Positions 30,987 to 40,332 of a stretch of 58,425 nucleotides of DNA are shown piece by piece. The position numbers and the translations under genes were made by a program. The notes beneath the pieces were generated by a model. The model was not told the origin of the DNA and made no database searches. It saw only the letters and a list, made by a program, of their open reading frames with translations. Numbering within the stretch: position 1 is the first letter of the stretch; the number at the start of each line of letters is the position of its first letter. The DNA lies in the NCBI GenBank assembly GCA_964570285.1, contig CAZMXP010000035.1, forward strand, positions 1-58,425. Direction: 5' to 3'. Source of the DNA: CAZMXP01 sp964570285. Lineage in GTDB: Bacteria > Planctomycetota > PLA2.

Positions 30987-31652
30987 GTGCTGTTCGTGAC
31001 CTACAACAGTGGGCTCGAATCCCGAGGCGTGGAGGATGCCGCCGTTCAGGCCATCCTTGCGTCTCTCTGGGCGAGTGGTGATCATGTCGCCGAGCAAACG
31101 AGGAATGTCAGCGCGTACCGGGTCGGCGTCGGCTTTGCTGTTTCGGAGTGCCGCGGGCTAGGCATGGTCTCCAAGGCAGAACAGGCAGCCTGTCACTCCC
31201 TGCGGTCTGTGTTGGCCACCGTCGGCGTTGGCGACGCGATCGAGGCGTCGGACGAACTTGCCGAGCTCGACTTCGCTCTCGAGGTCTTCCTCCCTGAACT
31301 TCTGCGCGAATCCCATCCGTCCGCTTGGCGAGGCGAGTCGTTCGACGGCTTCCGCTGGGCCGTCGCCCGCAAGACCGGTCCGGCGGAAGCAGCCTTCTTT
31401 GGGCTGGCCCTGCTCGTTTCCGACCAGACGTGGACGCCCATTCACGTTCGCATCAGGTCCGAGCCTCGGATCGACGCCATCTCGTGGGTCAGTTGCAAGG
31501 TCGGCGACGGGGGCGCCGCTGGGAAGAACATGACGCGACTCCCCTACGAGTCCGGGAGGATCAACAGTCTGCTGTTTTCCCTTGGTAAAGACCCTGACTG
31601 CGTGGACTGGGCGTTCACGATCGTCCGCGCCGCCCCCGGGCACGCCGTCTAA
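30987..31652 (+). CDS. unknown cytoplasmic protein
   Basis: The 221-residue product has no signal peptide, membrane segment or recognised motif. Alternating strands and helices are suggested (VAEQTRNVSAYRVGVGFAVS, and LAELDFALEVFLPELLRES), with cysteines scattered through it. Base composition is visibly less GC-extreme than in the neighbours, and codons ending in T and A are more frequent, which may indicate transfer. The GTG at 30987 is the first in-frame start; an ATG at residue 60 would lose a third of the protein. No ribosome site is obvious. Confidence 0.6.
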   Translation: MLFVTYNSGLESRGVEDAAVQAILASLWASGDHVAEQTRNVSAYRVGVGFAVSECRGLGMVSKAEQAACHSLRSVLATVGVGDAIEASDELAELDFALEVFLPELLRESHPSAWRGESFDGFRWAVARKTGPAEAAFFGLALLVSDQTWTPIHVRIRSEPRIDAISWVSCKVGDGGAAGKNMTRLPYESGRINSLLFSLGKDPDCVDWAFTIVRAAPGHAV

Positions 31653-32046
31653 CCCGCCGCCGCAGCCGGCGAGCGGCAGGCGCGTGCACGGCGCCTCACC
31701 GCGCCTGAGCCACGAGGGGGTCCAAACCTCGAGGGGTGTTCGGGTTTCTTGGGCGAACGCGCTCGGACGCGCGCGAGGATGTTGCCGCGCGCGCCTTTCA
31801 GCGTGCGATGGCACGCCCAATGCCACCGGGAACTGCGCGGTGCGGTCAACCAGAGCCTTCGTCTTGAGCTTGGAAGAAGGAACCCAGGAACCTAGGAAGA
31901 GGCGGATTCGACCATCCGAGCCCCGGAGTGCTCCCCTCTGCTCTCATGGGTTCCTCCCTTCCTGGGTTCCTTATCAAATCCGCTACCCCCGATCCGGATC
32001 GGCCAAAGGCCGTCGCGAGGGAGCACAGCGCCCGAGGCGTGTACCA
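31653..32046. other. intergenic stretch holding most of repeat copy C
   Basis: Apart from the dispersed repeat that starts near 31868, I see no gene, tRNA or clear terminator. Short open frames here have shadow-frame composition. Confidence 0.5.
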
Positions 32047-32200
32047 CTACCCCGCAGACTTCGCGCTCCCTGCGCAGATTCTGGTGCTGCCCTCGTGCGG
32101 CGCCCGGAACCGAGCCAAGGCGGCCGCTTCGCAGCAATCCTCTGCGGCGGGGGAGGGACGCACGCAGCCCTCCGTCCCGCGCGCGCCAGCCGGATCGCGC
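31868..32200 (-). repeat. dispersed intergenic repeat, copy C (inverted)
   Basis: Read on the reverse strand, this segment carries GCGCGCGGGACGGAGGGC, later CTCGCGACGGCCTTTGGCCG, ATCCGGATCGGGGGTAGCGG, AAGGAACCCAGGAAGGGAGG, AACCCATGAGAGCA, and near its end CTTCCTAGGTTCCTGGGTTC. The order and sequence match copy A (18030-18260) and copy B (23205-23300). The two AGGAACC/GGTTCCT blocks form internal inverted repeats. Its right part overlaps the 3' end of the sialate O-acetylesterase frame. Confidence 0.75.
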
Positions 32201-33738
32201 AGCTCCGCACTAGACGCAGACAACCGTCGCACCGAGCAGGCCGAGCTCCGCTCGCAGACTGGCGCCTGCTCTTCCGCCCCGGGGAAGCCCATCGCAAGCA
32301 TGCCCCGCGAAGGCGCCGTGCCCGCGCGGAACGCGCCGGCGGGGAGGCCCGCCGAATTGACGAGATTCGGCTCGGCGAGCAGTTGCCACGCGAAGCGGAC
32401 TGCGACCGGGCGACTCACGCCGGGCGCCGAGAGCAGGACCGAGGAGCCCACGATCTCTGCTTCGGCCGCGACGAAGCCGCCCGCGTCGGCGTCGATGATC
32501 TCGAAGCCGCGGAGCGGCTTGCCGTCGCGGCTCGCGAGGCCCGTGCCCGCGTTGTCGAATGTGACCCGGAACTTCGCGCCCTCGGCCGCCGCCGAGCGCA
32601 CGGTCGGGCCGCTGCACAGGACGCTCTTGCCATAGGTTTTCGCGAGCGCCCAGAGCGCAAGCCGCCTCCCGACCTCCTGCTTGTTGGCCGGGTGGATGTC
32701 GGCGAGGTCGCCGATGTCGTTCGTGACGACCATGCCGCACTGCGGGATCGCCTGCGCGGCGGCCTGCGCCTCCCAGAAGAGCGGCAGCGCCTGCGGGTCG
32801 CCGCCGTACTTGAAGGGCGCGATCTGCACGAAGTAGAACGGGAACTCGCCTTGGCCCCAGATCTCGCGCCACCCGCCGACCAGCGCCTTCATCCGCTCGG
32901 TGTAGAGCGCCCCGTCCGCGAGGTTGGACTCGCCCTGGTACCAGATCGCGCCGCGCAGGCCGAAGGGGCGGAGCGGGCGGATCATGCCGTTATGGAGCGC
33001 GGTCGCGCCCTGCACGTCCCGCGGCGGGCGCGGCGCCCGCTCGTACTCCCCTTGCAGCGCGGGCAGCGCCGCAAATCCCTCCGGCGGCGTCCACGACTGG
33101 ATGACCGTGCCGCCCCAGGTCGCATCGATCAGGCCCACAGGCACGCCAAGCGCGTTGTGGATCTCGCGGCCGAAACAGTAGGCGGCCCCCGAGAACCCCC
33201 CCCATCCGCCTTCGGCGACGGCCGCAGGCGTGCAAACCCTCCACGCGGCGTCGATGTCAGCCTGTGGCATCGCCGAGAACCGGTTCGGCACCATCAGCAG
33301 ACGGATGCGCGGATGGTCCGCCGCGGCGATCTCGGCCTTCCCGTCGCGACAGGCGCCGATCCCCATCTCCATGTTCGACTGCCCCGAGCAGAGCCAGACC
33401 TCGCCGACCAGCAGGTCCTTGAACGTGAGGCTGCCCGACCCCTCCACCCTCATCTCGAAGGGCCCGCCGGCCTCGAGCGCGGGCAGCGTCGCCTTCCATT
33501 CGCCCGCCACGTTCGCGACCGCGCTCGCGCGCGCGCCCGCGACGGTCACCGTCACGGTTGCGCCGCCGCGCGCCCAACCCCACACCGGAAGTTGCATGCC
33601 GCGCTGGAGCACCATGTGGTCGGTGAAGACCTTCGGAAGCCGGAGGTCGGAGTCGGCGAAGGCCGGCGACACGACCAGCAGAAAGCAAACAAGCATCGAT
33701 AGAGGGGGGCGGGGGGGGGACTTCACGCTCCCGCCCAT
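32047..33738 (-). CDS. sialate O-acetylesterase-like SGNH hydrolase with an aberrant tail
   Basis: The product would be 563 residues. A signal segment (MLVCFLLVVSPAFA) is followed by the family start LPKVFTDHMVLQRGMQLPVW, the SGNH block I serine in WLCSGQSNMEM near residue 121, GAIWYQGESNL, and the C-terminal Asp-His block DLADIHPANKQEVGRRLALW. Enzymes of this family remove O-acetyl groups from sugars such as sialic acids. Family proteins usually end soon after the AEPNLVNSAGLPAGAFRAG equivalent; here about 90 more residues follow, many encoded by repeat copy C. The start could be 33738 (basic n-region) or the ATG at 33696. Confidence 0.82.
   Translation of the reverse strand: MGGSVKSPPRPPLSMLVCFLLVVSPAFADSDLRLPKVFTDHMVLQRGMQLPVWGWARGGATVTVTVAGARASAVANVAGEWKATLPALEAGGPFEMRVEGSGSLTFKDLLVGEVWLCSGQSNMEMGIGACRDGKAEIAAADHPRIRLLMVPNRFSAMPQADIDAAWRVCTPAAVAEGGWGGFSGAAYCFGREIHNALGVPVGLIDATWGGTVIQSWTPPEGFAALPALQGEYERAPRPPRDVQGATALHNGMIRPLRPFGLRGAIWYQGESNLADGALYTERMKALVGGWREIWGQGEFPFYFVQIAPFKYGGDPQALPLFWEAQAAAQAIPQCGMVVTNDIGDLADIHPANKQEVGRRLALWALAKTYGKSVLCSGPTVRSAAAEGAKFRVTFDNAGTGLASRDGKPLRGFEIIDADAGGFVAAEAEIVGSSVLLSAPGVSRPVAVRFAWQLLAEPNLVNSAGLPAGAFRAGTAPSRGMLAMGFPGAEEQAPVCERSSACSVRRLSASSAELRDPAGARGTEGCVRPSPAAEDCCEAAALARFRAPHEGSTRICAGSAKSAG
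33704..33719 (+). repeat. paired G-run G6-CGG-G7
   Basis: It lies at the 5' end of the sialate O-acetylesterase frame, between its two possible start codons. Confidence 0.5.
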
Positions 33739-33799
33739 CGTCGCATGCGCACGTGCGCCACGGGACAGGATGATCCCGTAGCCCCTCTTCCGGGTGCCA

Positions 33800-34321
33800 C
33801 TACCGCATCGGCAAGACCGACCGAGGGCCGGGGCGGCCGGTGTTGAAGCGCCAGGTGTGCTCGCGCTCCTCGCCGTCGAGCTTGTAGCGGACCTTGACCC
33901 AGTAGGTCGCGAGCGGGGCGAGCGGCGTCTTCGGGATCACGCAGATCGTCGAGCGGTTGTCCGCGCGCGTCGGATGGGCGAAGGAGTTCGGCGCGGGCAC
34001 GATCACCGGCCACGTCCAAGCGCGCCTGTCGCGCCGGGTGAGGCCGTCCACCGCGGCGTAGCGCAACGACGCGCCGACGCCGATCGCCTTCGTGTCGGGA
34101 TGGATCAGCGGCAGCCGGTGGTAGAAGAAGAGCGACTTCTCGAGCGTGCCCTTGCGCGAGGCCGGCTTCGCCGCCGCCTCGACGCCCGCCGGCAGCGCAT
34201 GGCCGCGGCCGGGCAGGTAGCCGATCGAGCCGCCCGACAGGCGCACGCGCTCCGGCAGCGCCGCGGGCTCCTCCCCCGCGGCCCCCACCACGACCAGCGC
34301 CAGCAGAAGCAGAGCGCGCAT
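33800..34321 (-). CDS. exported protein resembling the C-terminal part of CAP-domain proteins
   Basis: The 173-residue product has a signal peptide (MRALLLLALVVVGAAG). The middle reads LEKSLFFYHRLPLIHPDTKA followed by IGVG, like the end of a CAP/SCP domain. A strand-rich end follows (NRSTICVIPKTPLAPLATYW, then WRFNTG), like the Ig-type tail that follows CAP domains in some large secreted proteins. The CAP core with its His/Glu cavity is absent, so the protein is either reduced or a different family. It diverges from tamB; a TAGACT hexamer lies 10 nt before its ATG. Confidence 0.55.
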   Translation of the reverse strand: MRALLLLALVVVGAAGEEPAALPERVRLSGGSIGYLPGRGHALPAGVEAAAKPASRKGTLEKSLFFYHRLPLIHPDTKAIGVGASLRYAAVDGLTRRDRRAWTWPVIVPAPNSFAHPTRADNRSTICVIPKTPLAPLATYWVKVRYKLDGEEREHTWRFNTGRPGPRSVLPMR

Positions 34322-34384
34322 CTGGCGGCCCAGTCTACTCCCACTCGCCGCACGCTCGACGCCTCACTTAGGGTAGGGGGTGGC

Positions 34385-37300
34385 ATGAAGCGCTGGCTGC
34401 GCCGCATTTTCAAGATCGTCCTGTCGATCGTCGCGACCCTGCTCGTCGTCGCGGTCGGGGGCTATCTGCTCCGGGACCGGCTGCTGGCAAGGCCGCTCGC
34501 CCGTCTCGTGGCGGCGGAGATCTCGGGGGCGCTCGGGGGCACCTTCCGCCTCGACCGCGTCGAGGGCGACTGGTTCACCGGCGTGGTCCTGCGCGGACTC
34601 GCGACCGAGACGCCGCCGGCGGAGGGCGCGCTCCGGGGCATCGCCTTCACGCGCGCGGGCGCGACCTACCGCCTCAAGGAATTGCTCTTCGGCGACGCGC
34701 GCAACGCGATCGATCGCATCGAGGTCGAAGGGCTCGAACTGACCCTCGACCTGACGGTGCCGTCGGCCGATCCCGAAGCTCCAAGTCCCACGGCGAAGGA
34801 GATCCTCGACGCGCTGCCGCGGCCGCTCCCGAAGATCCTCGTGGCGGGGAGCGTCACGGTGCGCATGGTCGACGGGACGCTCGCGGCCCGCGAGGTGCGG
34901 CTCGACGGCGGCGGCGAGTCGCTCGGACTGCTGCTCGCGGGTCTTGCGTTGCCGGACGCGCTCGGGCCGCCTCCGGCCGCCTTCCGCGCGAGCCTCTCGC
35001 GCGAGGGCCGCTACGGGCTTCTTGCGACGGCCGAGGACGGAATCGCGGGGGTGCGCCTGCGCGAGGCGAGGGTCGATCTCGACACCGGTATCGCGGGCGC
35101 GCTGCGCCTCGAGATGGCCGGCGGCACCGTCAACGTCGAGGGCACGCCGGAGCGGGCGACCTTCCAGTTGCAACGGATCGACCTCTCGCTCCTCCCCGAG
35201 CCCCTCCTGAGAATCGCCTCTGTCGAGGAGGGCGTCGCCGGACTCCTCGACGCCTCCGGCCAGATCGGCTCCTTCGACGATCCCGACATCGACGCGACCG
35301 CCACGCTGGAGGGCGCCTCCTACGGGGAGTGGCGGGCGGAGCGCCTCCACGTCGATGGCGCGTGGGCGAAGGGGCGCGGACTGCTGCGCCGCCTCGACGT
35401 GGCGACGCCGCGCGGCACCGTGAGCGCGCATGCCGTCGCCGTCGATCCCGCGTTGCCCTATCTGGTGGGCGGCATCGACGATCTCGCCGTGGCGATCCCC
35501 GACGCGCAGGCCTTTCTCGCGGGACTGCCGGTGCGCGTCGAGTTGGATCTTCCTGCGGCGCCGGTCTCGATCGATGTCAAGGTCGCCCGAGGCGCGGACG
35601 GGGTGGTGCGCATCCACCGCGCGGTGGCCGCGAGCGGCAGGTCGACTGTGACGATCGAAGGCACCGCCCTCTTGCAGGAGCGGCCGGAGGCGTGGCGCGA
35701 GAGCGCTGTCGATCTCTCGTTCGACGCCGAGTTGCACGAGATCGACAAGGCGCTGTCCGGCGTGCTGCGCGCGCGCGGCTCGCTGTCGGGCGCGCTCAGC
35801 GCGCCGCAGGCGTCGCTTGCCATCGAAGGGCGCGACCTCGTTGTGGAGGGGAGGCGCGTGCGGGAGGTCACGCTCGAGGGCAACCTCGCGGGCGACCGCC
35901 TGCGCATCGGGTCGCTGCGGCTCGACGCCGAGCCCGGCTCGCTGACGCTCTCCGGCGACGCGGACCTGAAGGAGCGCTCGCTCTCGGATGCGACGTTCTC
36001 GTTCTCGATAGGCGACCTCGCCGGTTTCGCGAGCATGGTCCCCGGCGCGCCCGCGCTGGCGGGGAGCGCGAGCGGCGAGGGGAGCATCGTGCGCGGCACG
36101 CTCGACGGCGCGTGGACGGGGGCGGTCCGGTTCGACGCGAGCGACCTCGCGGTGGACGGCTCGCTTCTTGGCGACGCGACCGTGCGCGCCGAGGCGGACG
36201 GGCCGCGCATCGCATTGCAACAGTTGTCACTCAAAGGCCCGATCGTCAATGCGGAGCTCGCGGGCACTCTGACGATGGAGGAGGGGACCTTCTTCCCGCT
36301 CCGCGCGGAGCGGGAGGGGATCGAACTCGTCTGCGAGGCGCCGCTCACGGTCGCGTGGAGCGAGGAGCGCGTCTCCTTCCGGGGGCTCGTCGCGCGGGTG
36401 CTCGGGGGCAGGATCGAGGGGGAGGGCTCGCTCGGCGAGAGAATCGAGCTTCACGTCAGCGGCGAGGGGCTCTCGCGCCCGGAGGGCACGGCGGCGTTCC
36501 GTCTCGACGCGTCGGGACCGCGGGACGCGCCGGAGGCGACCCTCCGGCTGAATCTGCCGCGTTTCGCCTACGAGGGAATCGAAGGCAGCGCGGAGTTGAC
36601 CGCGCGGCAGGGGCCCGGCGGACTGGCCATCGAGAGCCTGAGCGCGACGAGCGGCGCGCGGCGCGTGACGGGCAGCGCGCACCTCCCCTTCGTCGCGGGG
36701 CTCTCGGGACTGCGGCGGATCGACGGCGGCGTGCAGCGCGTCTCCCTCGTCGCGGACGCGCCCGATCTTGGCGAGGCGGGGCAGTTCGGCATCTCGGGCC
36801 GCGATCTTTCGGTGCGCATCGACGCGGAGGGGGAGCGCATGAACGCCCTCGTGCGCTTCCTCGACCTCTCCTATCGCGATCCCGGAGGCGCCTCCGTCGA
36901 GATCGGGGGGGAGACGCGCCTCGAGATCGTCAGCGGCGCGCAGGGGACCTCGCTCACGGCCACGTCGGGGGAGGGGGCGCCGCTCTTCGTGCGCGGCGCG
37001 CTCACGAGCGGCGCAACCTTCGCGTGGACCTCGCCGGCAGAGGCGTGGGAGAGACTGCGGAAGGGCGGGGTGGCGGGCTCGCTGACGGCGCACCTTCCCG
37101 ACCTGTCGGCCTTCGCGCCGCTGCTGCCGATGTTCGTCAGGCTCGGGGGCGAGGCCTCCGTCGAGATCGCCCTCGGCGGCAGCGTCGCCGAGCCGACGTG
37201 GAGCGGACTCCTGCGCGTCGCCGCCCCCGCGCTGCGGCTCGCCGGCGACCTGCCGTCGATCCAGGACCTCGAGGCCCGGGTCGCCCTCCGCGGGCGCGAA

Positions 37301-38281
37301 GCGAGGATCGAGAGCCTGACCGGGATGCTCGGCTACGAGAGCTTCCACGTCGAAGGCGGCGCGCGGCTCCTGCCGGGCGGCGCGCCGGAACTCGACCTGC
37401 GCGTCGCCGGCAGGAACCTGCTCCTCGCGCGCACGCCGACGCTTCGCCTGCGCGCCGATCTCGACGTGGCGCTGCGCGGACCCCTCGACTCCCTCGCCGC
37501 GACGGGCACCGTCGCCGTGACCGATGCGCTCTACTCGCGCGCGATCAGCCTGCTCTCGGAAGGACGCGCGGCGGCCGACGACAAGCTCCAGCTCTTCGCG
37601 ATCCGGGAGGGCCCCTTCGCGCGGCTCGCGCTGTCGATCGACGTCAGCGCGGAGGAGACGATCCGGATCGAGAACAACGTCGCGCAGGGGCTGCTCTCCG
37701 CGCATCTGCATCTGGGGGGCTCGGGGGCGGTGCCGATCCCGGAGGGGCGGATCGACTTCCGCGACCTCACCGTGCGCATCCCGGTGAGCGGCACGAGGCT
37801 CAAGGTGGAGCGCGGCCAGCTCTCCTTCCCGGTGGAGGACCCCTTCACGCCGCGGCTGATGGCGGGCGCGCGCACGCGCATGCAGGGCTACGAGCTCTCG
37901 GTGGCGGCCTCGGGCAGCCTCCCCGACCTCGATGTGTTCGTGACCTCGGTGCCGCCGCTGCCGACGGAGGATGCGCTCGTCTTGCTCACGACCGGCACGC
38001 TGCCGAAGGACCTCGAGCGCAAGGGCGGCTCCGCGGCCCTCTCGATGGCCGGCACCTATCTCGGCGAGCGCCTGCTGGAACGGCTGTCGGGCCCCTCCGA
38101 CCCGGACAAGGAGAGCTTCTTCGACCGCTTCAGCGCGGAGGTGGGCCGCGACGTCAGCGTGACGGGGCAGCCGACGGTGGGCGCGGAGTTCCGCATCACC
38201 GAGCGCTGGTACCTCGCCGCCGGCCGCGACAAGTATGACGACTACAACGGGGGCATCCTGTTGAGGCTGCGCTTCCGGTGA
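34385..38281 (+). CDS. tamB: TamB-like translocation and assembly protein (DUF490)
   Basis: The 1298-residue product has one N-terminal membrane anchor (FKIVLSIVATLLVVAVGGYL). A long series of beta-strand repeats follows, forming the hydrophobic groove of AsmA/TamB-type bridge proteins, and the C-terminal DUF490/TamB domain (FSAEVGRDVSVTGQPTVGAE, then the ending DDYNGGILLRLRFR). TamB spans the periplasm and works with an Omp85 partner in outer-membrane protein insertion and, in other bacteria, phospholipid transport. The partner follows with a 4-nt overlap (GTGA). The length matches the family. TAGGGT lies 10 nt before the ATG. Confidence 0.9.
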   Translation: MKRWLRRIFKIVLSIVATLLVVAVGGYLLRDRLLARPLARLVAAEISGALGGTFRLDRVEGDWFTGVVLRGLATETPPAEGALRGIAFTRAGATYRLKELLFGDARNAIDRIEVEGLELTLDLTVPSADPEAPSPTAKEILDALPRPLPKILVAGSVTVRMVDGTLAAREVRLDGGGESLGLLLAGLALPDALGPPPAAFRASLSREGRYGLLATAEDGIAGVRLREARVDLDTGIAGALRLEMAGGTVNVEGTPERATFQLQRIDLSLLPEPLLRIASVEEGVAGLLDASGQIGSFDDPDIDATATLEGASYGEWRAERLHVDGAWAKGRGLLRRLDVATPRGTVSAHAVAVDPALPYLVGGIDDLAVAIPDAQAFLAGLPVRVELDLPAAPVSIDVKVARGADGVVRIHRAVAASGRSTVTIEGTALLQERPEAWRESAVDLSFDAELHEIDKALSGVLRARGSLSGALSAPQASLAIEGRDLVVEGRRVREVTLEGNLAGDRLRIGSLRLDAEPGSLTLSGDADLKERSLSDATFSFSIGDLAGFASMVPGAPALAGSASGEGSIVRGTLDGAWTGAVRFDASDLAVDGSLLGDATVRAEADGPRIALQQLSLKGPIVNAELAGTLTMEEGTFFPLRAEREGIELVCEAPLTVAWSEERVSFRGLVARVLGGRIEGEGSLGERIELHVSGEGLSRPEGTAAFRLDASGPRDAPEATLRLNLPRFAYEGIEGSAELTARQGPGGLAIESLSATSGARRVTGSAHLPFVAGLSGLRRIDGGVQRVSLVADAPDLGEAGQFGISGRDLSVRIDAEGERMNALVRFLDLSYRDPGGASVEIGGETRLEIVSGAQGTSLTATSGEGAPLFVRGALTSGATFAWTSPAEAWERLRKGGVAGSLTAHLPDLSAFAPLLPMFVRLGGEASVEIALGGSVAEPTWSGLLRVAAPALRLAGDLPSIQDLEARVALRGREARIESLTGMLGYESFHVEGGARLLPGGAPELDLRVAGRNLLLARTPTLRLRADLDVALRGPLDSLAATGTVAVTDALYSRAISLLSEGRAAADDKLQLFAIREGPFARLALSIDVSAEETIRIENNVAQGLLSAHLHLGGSGAVPIPEGRIDFRDLTVRIPVSGTRLKVERGQLSFPVEDPFTPRLMAGARTRMQGYELSVAASGSLPDLDVFVTSVPPLPTEDALVLLTTGTLPKDLERKGGSAALSMAGTYLGERLLERLSGPSDPDKESFFDRFSAEVGRDVSVTGQPTVGAEFRITERWYLAAGRDKYDDYNGGILLRLRFR

Positions 38282-40284
38282 GGCGGCACGCCGCCCTCGC
38301 GCTGCTCCTGCTCGCGGCCTGCGCCGCCCCGCGCCCCGCGGAGGATGCCGCCTCCGTCGAGGTGCATGGGAACAAGGAGGTCCCGACGCGCGACCTGCTC
38401 TTCGCCGCCCGCCGCGAGCTGGCGGCCTTCCAGTCGAAGGGGCGGCGCGCCGCCGACCTCTCCGACGCCGCCTACGCGATGGAGCAGCTGCTGCGCCGGG
38501 AGGGGTTCGCCCACGCCGAGGTGCGGCTCGACGCGGAGCGCGGCCGCCTCGAGATCGACGAGGGGCCGAAGGCGCTGCTCGGCCCGATCACCTTCAGCGG
38601 CGAATTCACGCGCGGCAGGGAGCAGCTCCTCGCCTTCTTCGTCTTCAAGAAGTCCTCGCTGCTCAAGTCCTCCGACCCCGTCTTCGACCTCGCCGCCGTC
38701 GAGGAGCGCGTCGGCGACCTCGAGACCTCCTACCTGCGCGAAGGCTACTACCGCGTCGCGGTGGGGCCCGCGAAGGTCTCCTGGAGCGAGGACAAGACGG
38801 TGGCGAGCATCGACATCCCGGTCCGGGAGGGCCCGCGCTTCCAGGTGACCGAGGTCGCCATCGAGGGCGTGCCCGACGACGCGCTGCGCGAGGAGCTCGA
38901 CAGCAAGCTCCGCATGGCCTGGTACAGCGCGCGGCTGCCGGCGGAGGCGGAGGCGCTCGCGGTCGCGCGCCTGCGCGCGCGGGGACACCTCGACGCGACG
39001 GCGTCGAGCGGGACGGAGATCGCGGAGGAGGGGGCGACCGTCGCCGTCCGCCTCGTCGTCACGCCGGGGCCGGTGCACCGCATGCGCGGCCTGAAGACCG
39101 AGGGGCTCGACCGCACGCGCCCGCGCTTCGTGCGGTCGCGCATGCGCGTCGAGAAGGGGGAGGCGCTCGAACAGGGGAAGATCGACGGGACCATCGACGA
39201 CCTCTACCGGTCGGGGCTCTTCCGCACGGTGCGCGCGCGGCACGAGCGGGCCGAGGGGGAGGGCACGCCGGTCGATTCCGACCTCGTGATCGCCGTCGAG
39301 GAGCTGCTCGCGCGATCGGTCTCGTTCACGGCGGGCTACGGCAGCTACGAACAGCTGCGCGGCGGCGTGCGCTACGAGGACAGAAACCTCTTCGGCCTCG
39401 GGCGGCTGCTCGACGTCGAGCTGACGGGCAGCCTCAAGGGGTTCGGCGCGCTCGCGAGGGTCTCCGACAACTACATCTTCGGGCCCGCCAACACGCTCCG
39501 CCTCTCGACGTCGTTCCTGACGCGCGAGGAGCCGACCTTTCAGCGCACCGGCACGCGCCTCGACCTCTCGCTCGAGCACCGCTTCGACGGCCCCTTCACG
39601 CTCACCGGCGGCTACGTCTTCGACGCGCAGGAGGCGACGGAGGTGACCGGCGGCGTCGCGGGCGCGGAGGAGGAGGGGTTCATCCGGACCGCGGGCCTCT
39701 TCGCCGCGCTCGAGCGCGACACGCGCGACAACCGCCTGCTGCCGACGGCGGGCTCGCTCGCGGACGTGGGCCTCTTCTGGTCGGCGCCCTCCTTCGGCGC
39801 CGAGCTCGACTTCGTCGAGCTGCGCCTCTCGGCGTCGCGCTACCGCAGGCTCGGCGACCGCACCGTGCTGGCGCTCGGCGCCCGCTTCACGACGCGGGAG
39901 ATCCTCGACGGCCGCCCCACGCTGCCGGTCGCGCAGCGCCTCTTCCTCGGCGGCGAGTCGTCGGTCCGCTCCTTCTATCAGGACGAACTCGGGCCGAGCA
40001 ACGCGGCCGGGGAGCCGCTCGGCGGCCTCACGGCGGCCGAGGCGCACGTCGAACTGCGCGTGCGCACGTGGCGCGACCTGCATGTTGCGTTCTTCTACGA
40101 CATCGGCACCGTCGGCGAGGGCAGCTTCGACCTGCCCGGTCCGCCCGGCCACGCGATCGGCATCGGCCTGCGCTACTACCTGCCCGTCGGCCCGGTGCGC
40201 CTCGACTTCGGCTACAACCCCGGCAGCCTGTTCGCCGCCGACGACGAGTTTGCGGTCCACTTCGCGTTCGGCTTCAGTTTCTGA
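38278..40284 (+). CDS. tamA: TamA/BamA-type Omp85 outer-membrane protein
   Basis: The 668-residue product has a signal with a lipobox-like LLAAC, several POTRA domains (VEVHGNKEVPTRDLLFAARR at the start, others near 100-330), and a 16-strand Omp85 barrel from about residue 345. The barrel includes the L6 motif GGESSVRSFYQDELG (VRSF for the usual VRGF, near 562) and a terminal phenylalanine (HFAFGFSF). It overlaps tamB by 4 nt, so it should be the Omp85 partner. A cysteine after the signal could make it lipid-anchored, which is unusual for this family. BamA is the alternative, but the tamB linkage favours TamA. Confidence 0.9.
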   Translation: MRRHAALALLLLAACAAPRPAEDAASVEVHGNKEVPTRDLLFAARRELAAFQSKGRRAADLSDAAYAMEQLLRREGFAHAEVRLDAERGRLEIDEGPKALLGPITFSGEFTRGREQLLAFFVFKKSSLLKSSDPVFDLAAVEERVGDLETSYLREGYYRVAVGPAKVSWSEDKTVASIDIPVREGPRFQVTEVAIEGVPDDALREELDSKLRMAWYSARLPAEAEALAVARLRARGHLDATASSGTEIAEEGATVAVRLVVTPGPVHRMRGLKTEGLDRTRPRFVRSRMRVEKGEALEQGKIDGTIDDLYRSGLFRTVRARHERAEGEGTPVDSDLVIAVEELLARSVSFTAGYGSYEQLRGGVRYEDRNLFGLGRLLDVELTGSLKGFGALARVSDNYIFGPANTLRLSTSFLTREEPTFQRTGTRLDLSLEHRFDGPFTLTGGYVFDAQEATEVTGGVAGAEEEGFIRTAGLFAALERDTRDNRLLPTAGSLADVGLFWSAPSFGAELDFVELRLSASRYRRLGDRTVLALGARFTTREILDGRPTLPVAQRLFLGGESSVRSFYQDELGPSNAAGEPLGGLTAAEAHVELRVRTWRDLHVAFFYDIGTVGEGSFDLPGPPGHAIGIGLRYYLPVGPVRLDFGYNPGSLFAADDEFAVHFAFGFSF

Positions 40285-40332
40285 GAGCTTGTCCGGGGCG
40301 GGGGGAGGCGTTGTCGCCGCGGGTGTTGGGGA

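Noticed and set aside
33800..34321. A complete CAP/SCP-domain protein
   Set aside because: Only the end of the CAP fold and the following strand-rich tail can be matched; the His/Glu cavity motifs are absent.
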